From Desulfobulbaceae bacterium (lineage in GTDB: Bacteria > Desulfobacterota > Desulfobulbia > Desulfobulbales > Desulfocapsaceae), in the NCBI GenBank assembly GCA_024640625.1, contig JAHEER010000026.1, positions 1 through 42,108 of the forward strand: 42,108 nt of DNA, given 5' to 3'. The notes beneath the pieces were generated by a model. It was not told the origin of the DNA. It ran no database searches and saw only the letters and a program-made list of their open reading frames with translations. A program made the position numbers and the translations under genes. Positions 24,608 to 32,720 of this stretch are shown in pieces. Position 1 is the first letter of the stretch. Each line of letters begins with the position of its first letter.

Positions 24608-25801
24608 TTATCGAGGGGCCTGATAGCCTCCCAGACAGCCCTGTGGGGAGAGAACAATCTGCCAGACTTGATTCCGGCGGGACCTGAAGGAGCCGGCGCA
24701 GGAGAGCAGATAATATTTCCACATGCGGTAGAAACGTTCATCGTAGGCCGCCTTCGGCAGGCGCTCGAAACTGCCGTCGAAATTTCTGAACCAGTGCCTC
24801 AGGGTGATGTCGTAATCGGTGCCGAAATTGTGCCAGTCTTCTATTACAAAGAGCCCTTCCGCAGCTCCAGTAATCTGTTTGGCGGAAGGCAGCATCGAAT
24901 TGGGAAAGATATAGCGGCTGATCCATTTATCCAAGGTGGGACCCGATTTGTTGCGGCCGATGGTGTGCAGCAGTGCCAGGCCATTGCTGGTCAACAGACT
25001 TTTCTGCTGCTCCATGAATGTGCGGTAGTTTTTGTGCCCCACATGTTCAAACATGCCGATCGAGACCACCCTATCGAAGGTCCCGGTCAGCTCCCGGTAA
25101 TCCTTGAGCTCGATAGCCACCGGTAGGCCCCTACAGTGATCCCGGGCATACTGCGCCTGCTCCTTGGAGATGGTAATGCCGACCACCTCCACGCCGTAAT
25201 TCCTGGCGGCGTAGGCTGCCATACCGCCCCAACCGCAGCCGATGTCGAGCAGCCGCATGGAGGGCTCCAGCTGCAGTTTTCGACAGATGAGCTCCAGTTT
25301 TGCCTCCTGGGCCTGATCAAGCGTGGATGCGTTTTTCCAATAGCCGCAGGAATAGATCATCTGCTTGTCAAGCATGTGTTTATAGAGATCGTTGCCCAGA
25401 TCATAATGGTGGCGGCCGACCTGAAACGCCCTCGAGATTTTCTGTTGGTTAACAATTCTGGCCTTGAGGGCGGATACCCCGTCTCGCCAGGTCAAGGACT
25501 GCTCGTAGAGTTTGGCTCGAAAAATCCGGTAGAAAAGCTCATCCAGGGCCTCGGCATCCCACCATCCGTCCATATAGGACTCGCCCAGACCCATTGATCC
25601 TTCGGCCAGGACCCGGGCATAGAAGCGCTCGTCGTGGACCTGCATGTCCCAGGGACGGGAACCGCCAATTTTGACGTCGGCTTTGTTGAGGATGTGCTGG
25701 CAGTGCTCTTTGAGATCAAACGCGTCTAACTGGATTTTTGCTGTGGGAGTCCGGTGACCATGCAGAAGCGGCGTGTTGAAAAAGCGATCGTAGAAACTCA
25801 T
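24608..25801 (-). CDS. cfa: Cyclopropane-fatty-acyl-phospholipid synthase
   Basis: A 397-residue SAM-dependent enzyme that adds a methylene group across double bonds of membrane phospholipid acyl chains. The SAM-binding motif LLDIGCGWGGMAAYAA is clear, followed by VGITISKEQAQYARDH and the catalytic-region FDRVVSIGMFEHVGHKNY. The N-terminal about 100 residues form the lipid-binding domain (VHDERFYARVLAEGSMGLGESYMDGWWD). Length is close to E. coli Cfa. ATG 25801 is preceded by a strong promoter about 70 bases upstream. It is a single gene. Confidence 0.95.
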   Translation of the reverse strand: MSFYDRFFNTPLLHGHRTPTAKIQLDAFDLKEHCQHILNKADVKIGGSRPWDMQVHDERFYARVLAEGSMGLGESYMDGWWDAEALDELFYRIFRAKLYEQSLTWRDGVSALKARIVNQQKISRAFQVGRHHYDLGNDLYKHMLDKQMIYSCGYWKNASTLDQAQEAKLELICRKLQLEPSMRLLDIGCGWGGMAAYAARNYGVEVVGITISKEQAQYARDHCRGLPVAIELKDYRELTGTFDRVVSIGMFEHVGHKNYRTFMEQQKSLLTSNGLALLHTIGRNKSGPTLDKWISRYIFPNSMLPSAKQITGAAEGLFVIEDWHNFGTDYDITLRHWFRNFDGSFERLPKAAYDERFYRMWKYYLLSCAGSFRSRRNQVWQIVLSPQGCLGGYQAPR

Positions 25802-25867
25802 GACACTCCATCCTCATAATGTCAAGAGCGAGGCATACCCCCGCCGATTTACTTTTTCTCCTGTGAT

Positions 25868-25896
25868 AGAATAAATATTAATTCCTCCCAAGTCAA
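25868..25896 (-). promoter_or_regulatory. Sigma70-type promoter for cfa
   Basis: On the minus strand TTGACT (25896-25891), a 17-base spacer and TATTCT (25873-25868) fit a vegetative promoter. Transcription would start near 25860 and leave about 60 bases of leader before the cfa ATG. Confidence 0.5.
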
Positions 25897-26062
25897 ACCC
25901 GGGAACAGGGGCCCACTGCCTCTGTCTTAACCTAACCCGGATGCGTCAACTCAATGTCAGACTCCGCTTGTACTCTGACGCATAACACCTCTCAAAGGCC
26001 TAAGAGAGAATATGAGCGCACTGATTACAGTGTTCCTGACAAAGTCAACAAGGAGTGCAATG

Positions 26063-26392
26063 ATGAATGTGAGAACCCTGATGTTAACCGTTTTATGCAC
26101 TGTGGCTCTGGCTGTTTCGATCAGTCAGGGATTTACCGCGGAACAAAATGTGGGAATGGCGCACACCGATCAGGTAGATTCTGGGATTGTTGTAGCCGAA
26201 AAAATCGACATCAACCAGGCTGACCCGGATGAACTTACCAAGCTTCCGGGAATAGGAACCAGCACGGCGGCGAAAATATGCGCTTACAGAGATGCGAATG
26301 GACCATTCGAATCGCTCGACGAACTGCTCAATGTGAAGGGTATAGGACCGGAAAAGCTCAAGAAAATCCGACCGCTGGTCACTCTTTCATAG
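26063..26392 (+). CDS. ComEA-like helix-hairpin-helix protein
   Basis: A 109-residue exported protein. A signal peptide covers about residues 1-25. From about residue 45 a helix-hairpin-helix pair is clear: IDINQADPDELTKLPGIGTS, then AAKICAYRDANGPFESLDEL, then LLNVKGIGPEKLKKIRPLV, the ComEA pattern that binds double-stranded DNA. ATG 26063 was chosen because AAGGAG lies seven bases before it; ATG 26060 and an upstream ATG at 26012 are alternatives. Small proteins of this type occur in many bacteria as single genes, some in DNA uptake, others of unknown role. Confidence 0.88.
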   Translation: MNVRTLMLTVLCTVALAVSISQGFTAEQNVGMAHTDQVDSGIVVAEKIDINQADPDELTKLPGIGTSTAAKICAYRDANGPFESLDELLNVKGIGPEKLKKIRPLVTLS

Positions 26393-26461
26393 AGAGGCGC
26401 CAGCATAGAAACCATGGCGGCAGGGCATGCGGCAATCGCCGTGATGCCCTGCACCTCTTTT

Positions 26462-27370
26462 TCAGTTCAGCGCTGTCACATCAACTATCTGATTCGCTTC
26501 AAGGTTCCATCCAGGGTGGGAGTGATCGGCGAAACACAGACATTGACAGTGCTTTGCCAGGGAGCCGAGCACGGCAAGGGGTTTCTTTCCGGGTGCTTCG
26601 GGTCCCACTGCGTCGAAACAGTCAATAAGCAGAACCGGTGCGGCCTGGGGTTCGTTGCCACCGGCGCGGGGGGGTGGGCGCCGCTGCAGTTCTTCGCCGT
26701 ATCGCAGGGCGATAAATTGCGGCAGCCGCCGGGCCATTATGGCCCGAGCTTCGGAAAACCTGCTGGCCCGGAGCACTTTCTCCACGATGTCATTAAGGCC
26801 GTTACGCTCAGGCAGGCCTGCCAACCAGGTGGCAAGTTGCTTCGCCAAGGATCCTTTGAGGCGATCAGTTGGCGCGGTTTCCGCCAGCAAACGATGAATG
26901 TGTGGGGCATCGGCTCCCTGCGATGACACGCGGCGCAGCAGATCTTTTATGTCTTCGGACACCTCGCTCCAGCGGCTGGAACTGGCGATTTCAACAAAAT
27001 TGATCCAGCGGGAGTAGTCGAGCCTCCTGCCCACTTCAACCCGATCAGTCTCATAAAGGGGCTGACTAATGGCGCCGAGTTCCTTGACCAATGAGGACGG
27101 GGTGTCGAAAATGCCGAAGACGATCGTTCTTTTTTCCGGTGCGATGACTCGACGAAGGCCGTTGGCCGAAACCGTCTCCAGAGGCAGATCCTTAAACGGC
27201 TGATTGATCCGGAAATCGAACGGCGGGTTTAGGCACTGAACCGCTTTGAGAGCGTGCTCTCCTGCCTGCCTGTTGGCAAAACGCAACAGGGTGACGGTGG
27301 TGCTCAGCATCACCCAGTCGGTCACCGGAAAGCGGCCCACCCCTCTTATTTTCAGTTGCCGCAGGCGCAT
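26462..27370 (-). CDS. Degenerate YhaN-like ATPase, lacking Walker A and coiled coils
   Basis: A 302-residue protein I could not assign by a clean domain hit. The N-terminus RLRQLKIRGVGRF matches the start of YhaN/RecF/SMC-type ATPases, and the following segment LLRFANRQAGEHALKAV aligns with their Walker A region (NEAGKSTL) but has Glu instead of the essential Lys. Near the C-terminus PVLLIDCFDAVG lies where Walker B should be, with the catalytic acid not convincing, and CLCFADHSHP is like the H-loop region. The long coiled-coil arms are missing: YhaN proteins usually exceed 800 residues. It sits 46 bases after the aldo/keto reductase on the minus strand and is probably co-transcribed. The homology is my reading and is unproven. 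Confidence 0.6.
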   Translation of the reverse strand: MRLRQLKIRGVGRFPVTDWVMLSTTVTLLRFANRQAGEHALKAVQCLNPPFDFRINQPFKDLPLETVSANGLRRVIAPEKRTIVFGIFDTPSSLVKELGAISQPLYETDRVEVGRRLDYSRWINFVEIASSSRWSEVSEDIKDLLRRVSSQGADAPHIHRLLAETAPTDRLKGSLAKQLATWLAGLPERNGLNDIVEKVLRASRFSEARAIMARRLPQFIALRYGEELQRRPPPRAGGNEPQAAPVLLIDCFDAVGPEAPGKKPLAVLGSLAKHCQCLCFADHSHPGWNLEANQIVDVTALN

Positions 27371-27416
27371 GAATCGTTGAGCTTTCGCCTCAGATGTGCA
27401 TGGTTTTCGACAACAA

Positions 27417-28445
27417 TTATTGTTTCAGTGCTTCAGAGGTCAACATATCGATGCCCATGGGCTGCATCCAGGCAGGATAGGGCGGCTGCAGCGCCGTCAG
27501 TTCCTCGATGGTTCGAAGATCTTCCTGGTCGAGGGTAAGTAGGGCCGATTTCAGATTGTCGTCAAGCTGCTCGAGCTTGGTTGCCCCGATCAGAACGCTG
27601 GACACAAAGGACCGCTGCATCACCCAGGCCAGCGCCACCTGGGCGATGGAGGCCTGATGTTTCTCGGCGATGGTTCGGAGTGCATCCACCACTTTATAGC
27701 CCTTGTCGATATCAACCGGGGGAAAATCAAATTTTGCCCGTCTGCTGCCCTCCGGCACTGGATTTTCCTTTGAGTATTTACCGCTGAGAAAGCCGGAGGC
27801 GAGAGGGCTCCAGGCCATCAATCCCAGCCCGTTGGCAGCCAGAAAGTCCTGGTAATCACTATCCAGATCACGGCCGAGCATCGAATAGTACATCTGGGCG
27901 CCGGCCATCGGAGTGAAGTGCTGACTGAGCTGGAGATCGATTATTCGCTGTGCCTTCCAGGCCGGATAGTTGGAAAATGCCGGATAGCGTATCCAGCCTT
28001 TCTGAACAGCAGCTTCCAGTGCCCTGATCGTTTCCTCCAGAGGGGTCCACGGATCGGGTATATGAAGGAAAAAGAGGTCGATATAATCGGTGTCGAGCCG
28101 TTTCAGACTGTTTTCAATCGACTGCAGGATGTAGCGAGAGGACAGGCCTGCCGAAATAATCGAGTCGCCGCTTCTGAAGCCGCATTTGGTAGCGATCAGC
28201 ACATCCTGTCGTTTGGCCTTCAAAGCCTTGCCAAGCATCACTTCGGATTGGCCCGAGGTATACATGTCGGCAGTGTCGAAAAGATTTATCCCGGCGTCGA
28301 TGCAGGTATGCACCATTCTGTCCGCCAGGTATTGATCCACTTTGTTGACCAGTTCACCAACCAGCACCCCTTCTCCGAAGGTCATGGCGCCGAAGGCGAG
28401 TTTGGACACTATTAAACCGGTATCTCCAAATTGTGCATAGCGCAT
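27417..28445 (-). CDS. Aldo/keto reductase
   Basis: A 342-residue cytoplasmic aldo/keto reductase. The catalytic residues are visible: Asp and Tyr in FDTADMYTSGQSE, Lys in VLIATKCG and His in LFFLHIPDPWTP. The NADPH-binding strands follow the family, ending with SVLIGATKLEQLDDNL. Start ATG 28445 was selected because MRYAQFGDTGLIVSKLAFG begins there and GAGGTGA precedes it; an in-frame ATG at 28571 would add 42 unrelated residues. No Fe-S motifs are present, unlike the other AKR at 3364. It lies 46 bases before the YhaN-like gene. The substrate is unknown. Confidence 0.92.
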   Translation of the reverse strand: MRYAQFGDTGLIVSKLAFGAMTFGEGVLVGELVNKVDQYLADRMVHTCIDAGINLFDTADMYTSGQSEVMLGKALKAKRQDVLIATKCGFRSGDSIISAGLSSRYILQSIENSLKRLDTDYIDLFFLHIPDPWTPLEETIRALEAAVQKGWIRYPAFSNYPAWKAQRIIDLQLSQHFTPMAGAQMYYSMLGRDLDSDYQDFLAANGLGLMAWSPLASGFLSGKYSKENPVPEGSRRAKFDFPPVDIDKGYKVVDALRTIAEKHQASIAQVALAWVMQRSFVSSVLIGATKLEQLDDNLKSALLTLDQEDLRTIEELTALQPPYPAWMQPMGIDMLTSEALKQ

Positions 28446-28540
28446 GGGGGTCACCTCAACTTGTGATAAATAAATCAGGAGCGCGGAAACATCCCGATGA
28501 GACGATTTCGAAAAAACAATAGTCAGCATCGTTTGTAAAT

Positions 28541-28576
28541 AAAGGTGCGCCGCCGGGCCATTTATCGGCACCTTTT
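28541..28576. repeat. Hairpin between divergent genes
   Basis: AAAGGTGC (28541-28548) pairs with GCACCTTT (28568-28575). It lies in the 325-base gap between the divergent aldo/keto reductase and PHP phosphatase genes, so it does not end either gene. It could end a short transcript or be an operator. The rest of this gap shows a TGCTGCCATG direct repeat (about 28692 and 28726) and no gene. Confidence 0.35.
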
Positions 28577-28770
28577 ATCGAACGTAATGATTTTTCAACT
28601 GAAATCTGCCTTAAAACACCCCGTCCGTAAAAATGAACGAGAGGCCGGGCCTGCGTCCAGCAATACGGCCGGAGGGGGTGGATTGGACTTATGCTGCCAT
28701 GTATAGTACAAAACCATCATCCTGCTGCCATGGACCGGTGGGGGATTCACTTATGGAATGAGGCGACCTC

Positions 28771-29637
28771 ATGGAGACCATCGAAAAGGTGTCGGTTCAC
28801 GGCGGGCACAGCGGTCAGTTCTGCAGCCATGCAACCGACAACCTGGAAGACATAGTAAAATACTATATTGCCGGCGGTTTCAGCTGGGTCGGCATCACCG
28901 AGCATGCGCCGCCAATAAATGATGCGCTGCGCTATGCCGATCAGGCTGAGGCGGGGCTGACGTCCGCCTTCCTGCTCGAGCAGTTCGGCAGCTATATGAA
29001 AGAATGTCGGAGGCTCCAACAAAAGTACCAGCCCCGTATCGATCTCTATGCGGCGTTGGAGATCGAAACCTACAGCGGTTATGAAGAGTTTGTTCCATTT
29101 CTAGTGGAGCGCTTTGAACCGGACTACATCGTCGGTTCGGTACATTTCGTCCACGACATCAATTTCGATTACTCGCCAGCCATTTATGCCCAGGCCGTCC
29201 AGAAAGCGGGCGGTATCGAACCACTCTATCTGAACTATTTCGACCTACAGTTCGAGATGATAAAACGTCTGCAACCGGAGGTGGTCGGTCACTTCGATTT
29301 GATCCGTATTTTCGATCCCGACTACCGCGACCGATTGGTCCAACCGCAGGTGGTTGCGAAAATGAGAAGGAATCTGGAACTGATCAGAGAACTCGGCCTC
29401 ATCCTGGATTTCAATCTCAGGGCCCTGCACAAGGGGGCGCCAGAACCCTATGTCAGTGAATCCATTCTGGAGATGGTCCGCGAATACGGTATAGCTATCG
29501 TACCGGGCGACGACTCGCACGGTGTCGCGACGGTCGGCAACTTTTTCGAGCAGGGAGTTGAAATTCTCAAAGCCCAGGGAATACCCACCGCCTGGGTCAG
29601 ACCCGGAGCCCGCGGCAAGCGACCAGATGACTTGTAA
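28771..29637 (+). CDS. PHP-family histidinol-phosphatase
   Basis: A 288-residue PHP metal-dependent phosphoesterase, resembling histidinol-phosphatase HisK of the histidine pathway. Metal ligands are visible in order: HGGHSGQFC near residue 9, GITEHAPP, ALEIETY, VGSVHFVHD, GHFDLIRIF and GDDSHG. ATG 28771 has a GAGGCGAC site. The PHP call is strong, the HisK call is likely from the VGSVHFV and TEHAP motifs. hisD lies about 6 kb downstream, but no other his gene is next to it, so the histidine genes are scattered. Confidence 0.88.
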   Translation: METIEKVSVHGGHSGQFCSHATDNLEDIVKYYIAGGFSWVGITEHAPPINDALRYADQAEAGLTSAFLLEQFGSYMKECRRLQQKYQPRIDLYAALEIETYSGYEEFVPFLVERFEPDYIVGSVHFVHDINFDYSPAIYAQAVQKAGGIEPLYLNYFDLQFEMIKRLQPEVVGHFDLIRIFDPDYRDRLVQPQVVAKMRRNLELIRELGLILDFNLRALHKGAPEPYVSESILEMVREYGIAIVPGDDSHGVATVGNFFEQGVEILKAQGIPTAWVRPGARGKRPDDL

Positions 29638-29736
29638 ATGAGGCAGGGGCCCTGTGGATGATTTGGCGTCTGCTGAAAAATGTGTTTATCATTAACACCT
29701 AGGCCCAGAAACGCTTACTGAAGAAAGACAGGGTAA

Positions 29737-30348
29737 ATGATGACCAAGTTGGAACTTTTCTCAGACTATGTGTGTCCATGGTGCTACTTTATGACTGGGC
29801 GCATGGAGCGTCTGCGAAGTGAATATGATGTTGTCATTGCCTGGCGGGCCTTTCCCCTGCACCCGGATACTCCCAAGGAAGGGCGCAATCTGGACGAAAT
29901 CTACCAGAGATATCCGTACCCGAAGGCAGACATGCTGGAGCATCTGAGACGAAACGCCAGAGCGTTGAACATGCCTTTCTGCGAGCGCTCCAAAGTATTC
30001 AACAGTCGCATGGCCCAGGAACTCGGGGTCTGGGCGGAATCACAGGATGCCGGCGAGACGTTTCATAAGGCCGCCTTCGCTGCCTACTTCGTCAATAACC
30101 AGAACCTAGCGGACCGGGGCGTATTGCTGGAGATCGTACGCCAGATCGGGCTGGACACTGGTACAGCGGAGATGGTACTGGACCAGGGAACCTATTCGCA
30201 AGCAGTCGAGCGCGACTGGCAGCGGGCCGAAGAGCTGGGTATCGATGTGGTGCCGACCTTTGTGATCGGCGAGAATAAACTTATCGGAGCCCAGGAATAC
30301 CGCTCCCTGTCGAGGTTCGTAAACCAGAATTCGGTCGCTAAAAAATAA
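29737..30348 (+). CDS. DsbA-family thioredoxin-fold oxidoreductase, FrnE-like
   Basis: A 203-residue protein with the DsbA fold: a thioredoxin strand with CPWC (C13, C16) in LFSDYVCPWCYF, a long helical insertion, and the cis-Pro loop VVPTFVIGENKLIGAQ. There is no signal peptide, so it is cytoplasmic like FrnE and the 2-hydroxychromene-2-carboxylate isomerase-like proteins. The retained CxxC indicates thiol chemistry. ATG 29737 (MM) is preceded by AAGAAAGACAGGG. Two thiol-redox genes follow it after 91 bases. Confidence 0.85.
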   Translation: MMTKLELFSDYVCPWCYFMTGRMERLRSEYDVVIAWRAFPLHPDTPKEGRNLDEIYQRYPYPKADMLEHLRRNARALNMPFCERSKVFNSRMAQELGVWAESQDAGETFHKAAFAAYFVNNQNLADRGVLLEIVRQIGLDTGTAEMVLDQGTYSQAVERDWQRAEELGIDVVPTFVIGENKLIGAQEYRSLSRFVNQNSVAKK

Positions 30349-30380
30349 CACATAGCGGCTGACGCCGGCTCGAGGGTTTA

Positions 30381-30410
30381 TTGACTCTCTGCCGGCCCAA
30401 AACAGATACT
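30381..30410 (+). promoter_or_regulatory. Promoter for the glutaredoxin-FTR pair
   Basis: TTGACT (30381-30386), an 18-base spacer and GATACT (30405-30410) give a fair sigma70-type promoter, with a predicted start near 30417 and a short leader before the TTGGAG ribosome binding site and ATG 30440. Confidence 0.4.
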
Positions 30411-30439
30411 ATATTCTCTTTTATACTTGGAGTTTTTAT

Positions 30440-30697
30440 ATGAAAGCACTTAGAGTCAAATTACTTGTTTTGACCACCTGTCTGCAGTGCAGGGCGCTGA
30501 AGGAGCTTCTTACCGAACATAATGTGGAGTTTGAGTCGACCGATGTCGACCTGCTCTTCAAGGATGAACGGGACAAGCTGTTTGCAGCAATGAAGGATTA
30601 CAACGAGAAAAAAGCCTTCCCGGTCACCTTTATCGACCAGGAGATAATAGTCGGGTACCAAAAGTCGCTGATTCTTGACACTCTGGGGTTGAACTGA
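30440..30697 (+). CDS. Glutaredoxin-like protein
   Basis: An 85-residue glutaredoxin/NrdH-type thioredoxin-fold protein with the active pair CLQC (C14, C17) after VLTTCLQC and the loop AFPVTFIDQEIIVGY that holds the cis-Pro. Its stop overlaps the next ATG by one base, so it is translationally coupled with the FTR-type reductase. A natural reading is that the FTR reduces this protein using ferredoxin, in place of NADPH-dependent thioredoxin reductase. Confidence 0.88.
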   Translation: MKALRVKLLVLTTCLQCRALKELLTEHNVEFESTDVDLLFKDERDKLFAAMKDYNEKKAFPVTFIDQEIIVGYQKSLILDTLGLN

Positions 30698-31023
30698 TGG
30701 ATGCCGCCACCCTTTACGAGCAGCTTAAAAAGATCCAGGAAGCCAAGGGCTATTACTTCAACAGGGACATGGACAAGACCATGTTTCTGATCAACGGGCT
30801 GATCACCAACCGGGAACGCTACGGCTACATGTGCTGCCCCTGCCGTTTGGCCAAGGAAGACATCGAAGCAGACAGGGATATACTTTGTCCGTGCGTCTAC
30901 CGTGAGCCCGATGTGAAAGAGCATGGCAGCTGCTATTGCGGTCTCTATGTGAGCGCCGAGTGGAACGAAGGGAAAGTGGCGCACGTCTACGTACCGGAAC
31001 GCCGTCCAGCGGAAAAGTGCTAG
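30697..31023 (+). CDS. Ferredoxin-thioredoxin reductase, catalytic subunit type
   Basis: A 108-residue protein with three Cys pairs in the ferredoxin-thioredoxin reductase pattern: C47-P-C49, C64-P-C66 and C79-Y-C81. In plant FTR the same six Cys hold a 4Fe-4S cluster and an active disulfide; here the gaps are 14 and 12 residues. No variable subunit gene is visible nearby, as in known bacterial and archaeal single-subunit relatives. It uses ferredoxin electrons to reduce a thioredoxin-like partner, and the coupled glutaredoxin-like gene is the obvious candidate. Confidence 0.93.
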   Translation: MDAATLYEQLKKIQEAKGYYFNRDMDKTMFLINGLITNRERYGYMCCPCRLAKEDIEADRDILCPCVYREPDVKEHGSCYCGLYVSAEWNEGKVAHVYVPERRPAEKC

Positions 31024-31058
31024 CAGGCCGTCTCAACCCGTATACATCACACTCGTTT

Positions 31059-32039
31059 TCAATTTCCGCTCATCTCCTCGAGAAAGGCCAGGGCCCGCTG
31101 TTCCGACCAGTAGTCCCGTTGCATCCAGCCGCCCATGAAGCCGACATGCCCGCCGAAGTCGGTAATTTCTAAAAATAATTTGTCACTGTCTTCAGCCTCG
31201 CTGACCGGATAACAGGAAGCCGGGAGGAACGGGTCGTCCTGGGCCTGGACCAGCAGGGAGGGGACTTGTATCGAGCTGATATGGTGGATTGAAGAGCAGC
31301 GCTGGTAATAATCGGCGGCGTTTTTGAAACCGTGCAGCGGGGCCGTGTACTTGTCGTCGAAAGGCTCGAAAGTGATCATCTGATCGAGCCCGTCGGTATC
31401 GATCAACTCGGGAAATCGGGCGGCTTTTTCTCTTATCTTCTTCCTCAAACCTTTCATGAAGTAGTGCATGTAGGGGCGATTGCTGACTTTATCCATAACC
31501 ACAACCGCATCGTCGAGCCGGCAGGGGACGGAAAAAACCACTGCGGCGGCCACCTGCGTGGGCACCAGACCGGGATTTTCGCCCAGATACTTCAGGGTCT
31601 GATTGCCCCCCATGCTGAACCCTATCAGGGCAGCGTGGTCATACCCCTTGGCCAAGCCATGGCTGAGCACCAGGTGCAGGTCGTCGGTGACGCCCGAGTG
31701 ATAGAACCTCGGCAGCCGATTGGGCTTGCCCGAACAGCAGCGAAAATTCAAGCAGATTACGTCCCAGCCGCCAGAACTCAGGCAGCGCGCCATACCGAGC
31801 GGATATTTCTTGCGGGAATGGCCTTCCAGACCATGACTGACCACCGCAAGCCCCCTGCAGGGAACCGCGCGACTGCGGTGCCAGTCGATATCGATGAAAT
31901 CGCCGTCCGGGATTTCGATTCGTTCTCGAATCGGTTCGGTGTGCGGCGTTTTTCTGAACAGGGTTGGATAGATGGTCTGCAGGTGTCCGCTGCTGAAGGG
32001 AAAGGGCGGTCGATAGGCGGGAGCTGGTAAAATCGGCAT
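31059..32039 (-). CDS. YheT-type alpha/beta hydrolase
   Basis: A 326-residue alpha/beta hydrolase of the YheT/YbgI-related esterase group. The opening HLQTIYPTLFRK, the oxyanion region VVSHGLEGHSRKKY and the nucleophile elbow GFSMGGNQTLKYLGE (Ser in GFSMGG) are typical. The other triad residues are probably Asp in QAQDDPFLP and His in TDFGGHVGF. The substrate is unknown. It is the last gene of a minus-strand group ahbD-hemE-HD-YheT, 73 bases after the HD gene, and meets the FTR gene tail to tail. Confidence 0.9.
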   Translation of the reverse strand: MPILPAPAYRPPFPFSSGHLQTIYPTLFRKTPHTEPIRERIEIPDGDFIDIDWHRSRAVPCRGLAVVSHGLEGHSRKKYPLGMARCLSSGGWDVICLNFRCCSGKPNRLPRFYHSGVTDDLHLVLSHGLAKGYDHAALIGFSMGGNQTLKYLGENPGLVPTQVAAAVVFSVPCRLDDAVVVMDKVSNRPYMHYFMKGLRKKIREKAARFPELIDTDGLDQMITFEPFDDKYTAPLHGFKNAADYYQRCSSIHHISSIQVPSLLVQAQDDPFLPASCYPVSEAEDSDKLFLEITDFGGHVGFMGGWMQRDYWSEQRALAFLEEMSGN

Positions 32040-32112
32040 GATCTCAAGCGCTGAAGATGGTCAGGCGGACCAGGCTCATACCTCGCCATTCTGGTGCGGT
32101 GAAATCGGCCAT

Positions 32113-32703
32113 CTAAGAACTGCGGAAAGGTGCGGGATTGACCCTTTCCGCCACATCAGCCGGATCGAATGGCAGGAAACTGAAGAGGTAGTTTTCCAGT
32201 TCGACGCAGCGGTCGAAGTTATCCCGGATTCTCTGTTTGATGTGGTCGCTGCCGCGGGAGTACTTATCGATGATGTAATCGAGTCTGTGGCTCAGGGGAA
32301 CGATCTCGTTATGACGCACCCGCTTGTCGGCATAATAGACGATCTCCCGGGCCGGAAAGAGTCCGCGCCGATAATCGTCTACGTTAAAACTGCTGAGAAT
32401 TACGTGCTCCCTGACAATAGTCCCGACTTCGGCGTAATCGTGCTCGGTGCAGATGAGCATGCCCTCTTCGGCGTGCTGACAGCTGCCATCGAGACATTTG
32501 GTTTTGGCGATGTCATGCAGCAGGGCACCGGCCAGCACCAGGTCGAGATCGGGAGGAGCCACGGTCCCGTCTTCGGGCAGCTGCAGCCCGCTGACTATGG
32601 TTTCCGCCACCCGGGCAACGATGAACGAGTGCTCCTGGATATTGGCCAGCATTGCATAGCGGTCCATCAACGCCAGGCACTGGTTGATAGAAGGTATGTT
32701 CAC
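32113..32703 (-). CDS. HD-domain metal-dependent phosphohydrolase
   Basis: A 196-residue HD-domain protein. The HD metal ligands are in HSFIVARVA, ALLHDIAKTK and CQHAEEGM, ending with the second His/Asp region HDYAEVGTIVREHV. The single HD unit most resembles the HDIG-type nucleotide hydrolases. It sits 17 bases after hemE in a minus-strand operon, so it is transcribed with haem genes, but it has no known role there. Confidence 0.85.
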   Translation of the reverse strand: MNIPSINQCLALMDRYAMLANIQEHSFIVARVAETIVSGLQLPEDGTVAPPDLDLVLAGALLHDIAKTKCLDGSCQHAEEGMLICTEHDYAEVGTIVREHVILSSFNVDDYRRGLFPAREIVYYADKRVRHNEIVPLSHRLDYIIDKYSRGSDHIKQRIRDNFDRCVELENYLFSFLPFDPADVAERVNPAPFRSS

Positions 32704-32720
32704 GGTTGTTTGGTCCCTTC

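Noticed and set aside
24476-25126. 216-codon plus-strand frame
   Set aside because: It is antisense to cfa, and its first part crosses the inverted repeat.
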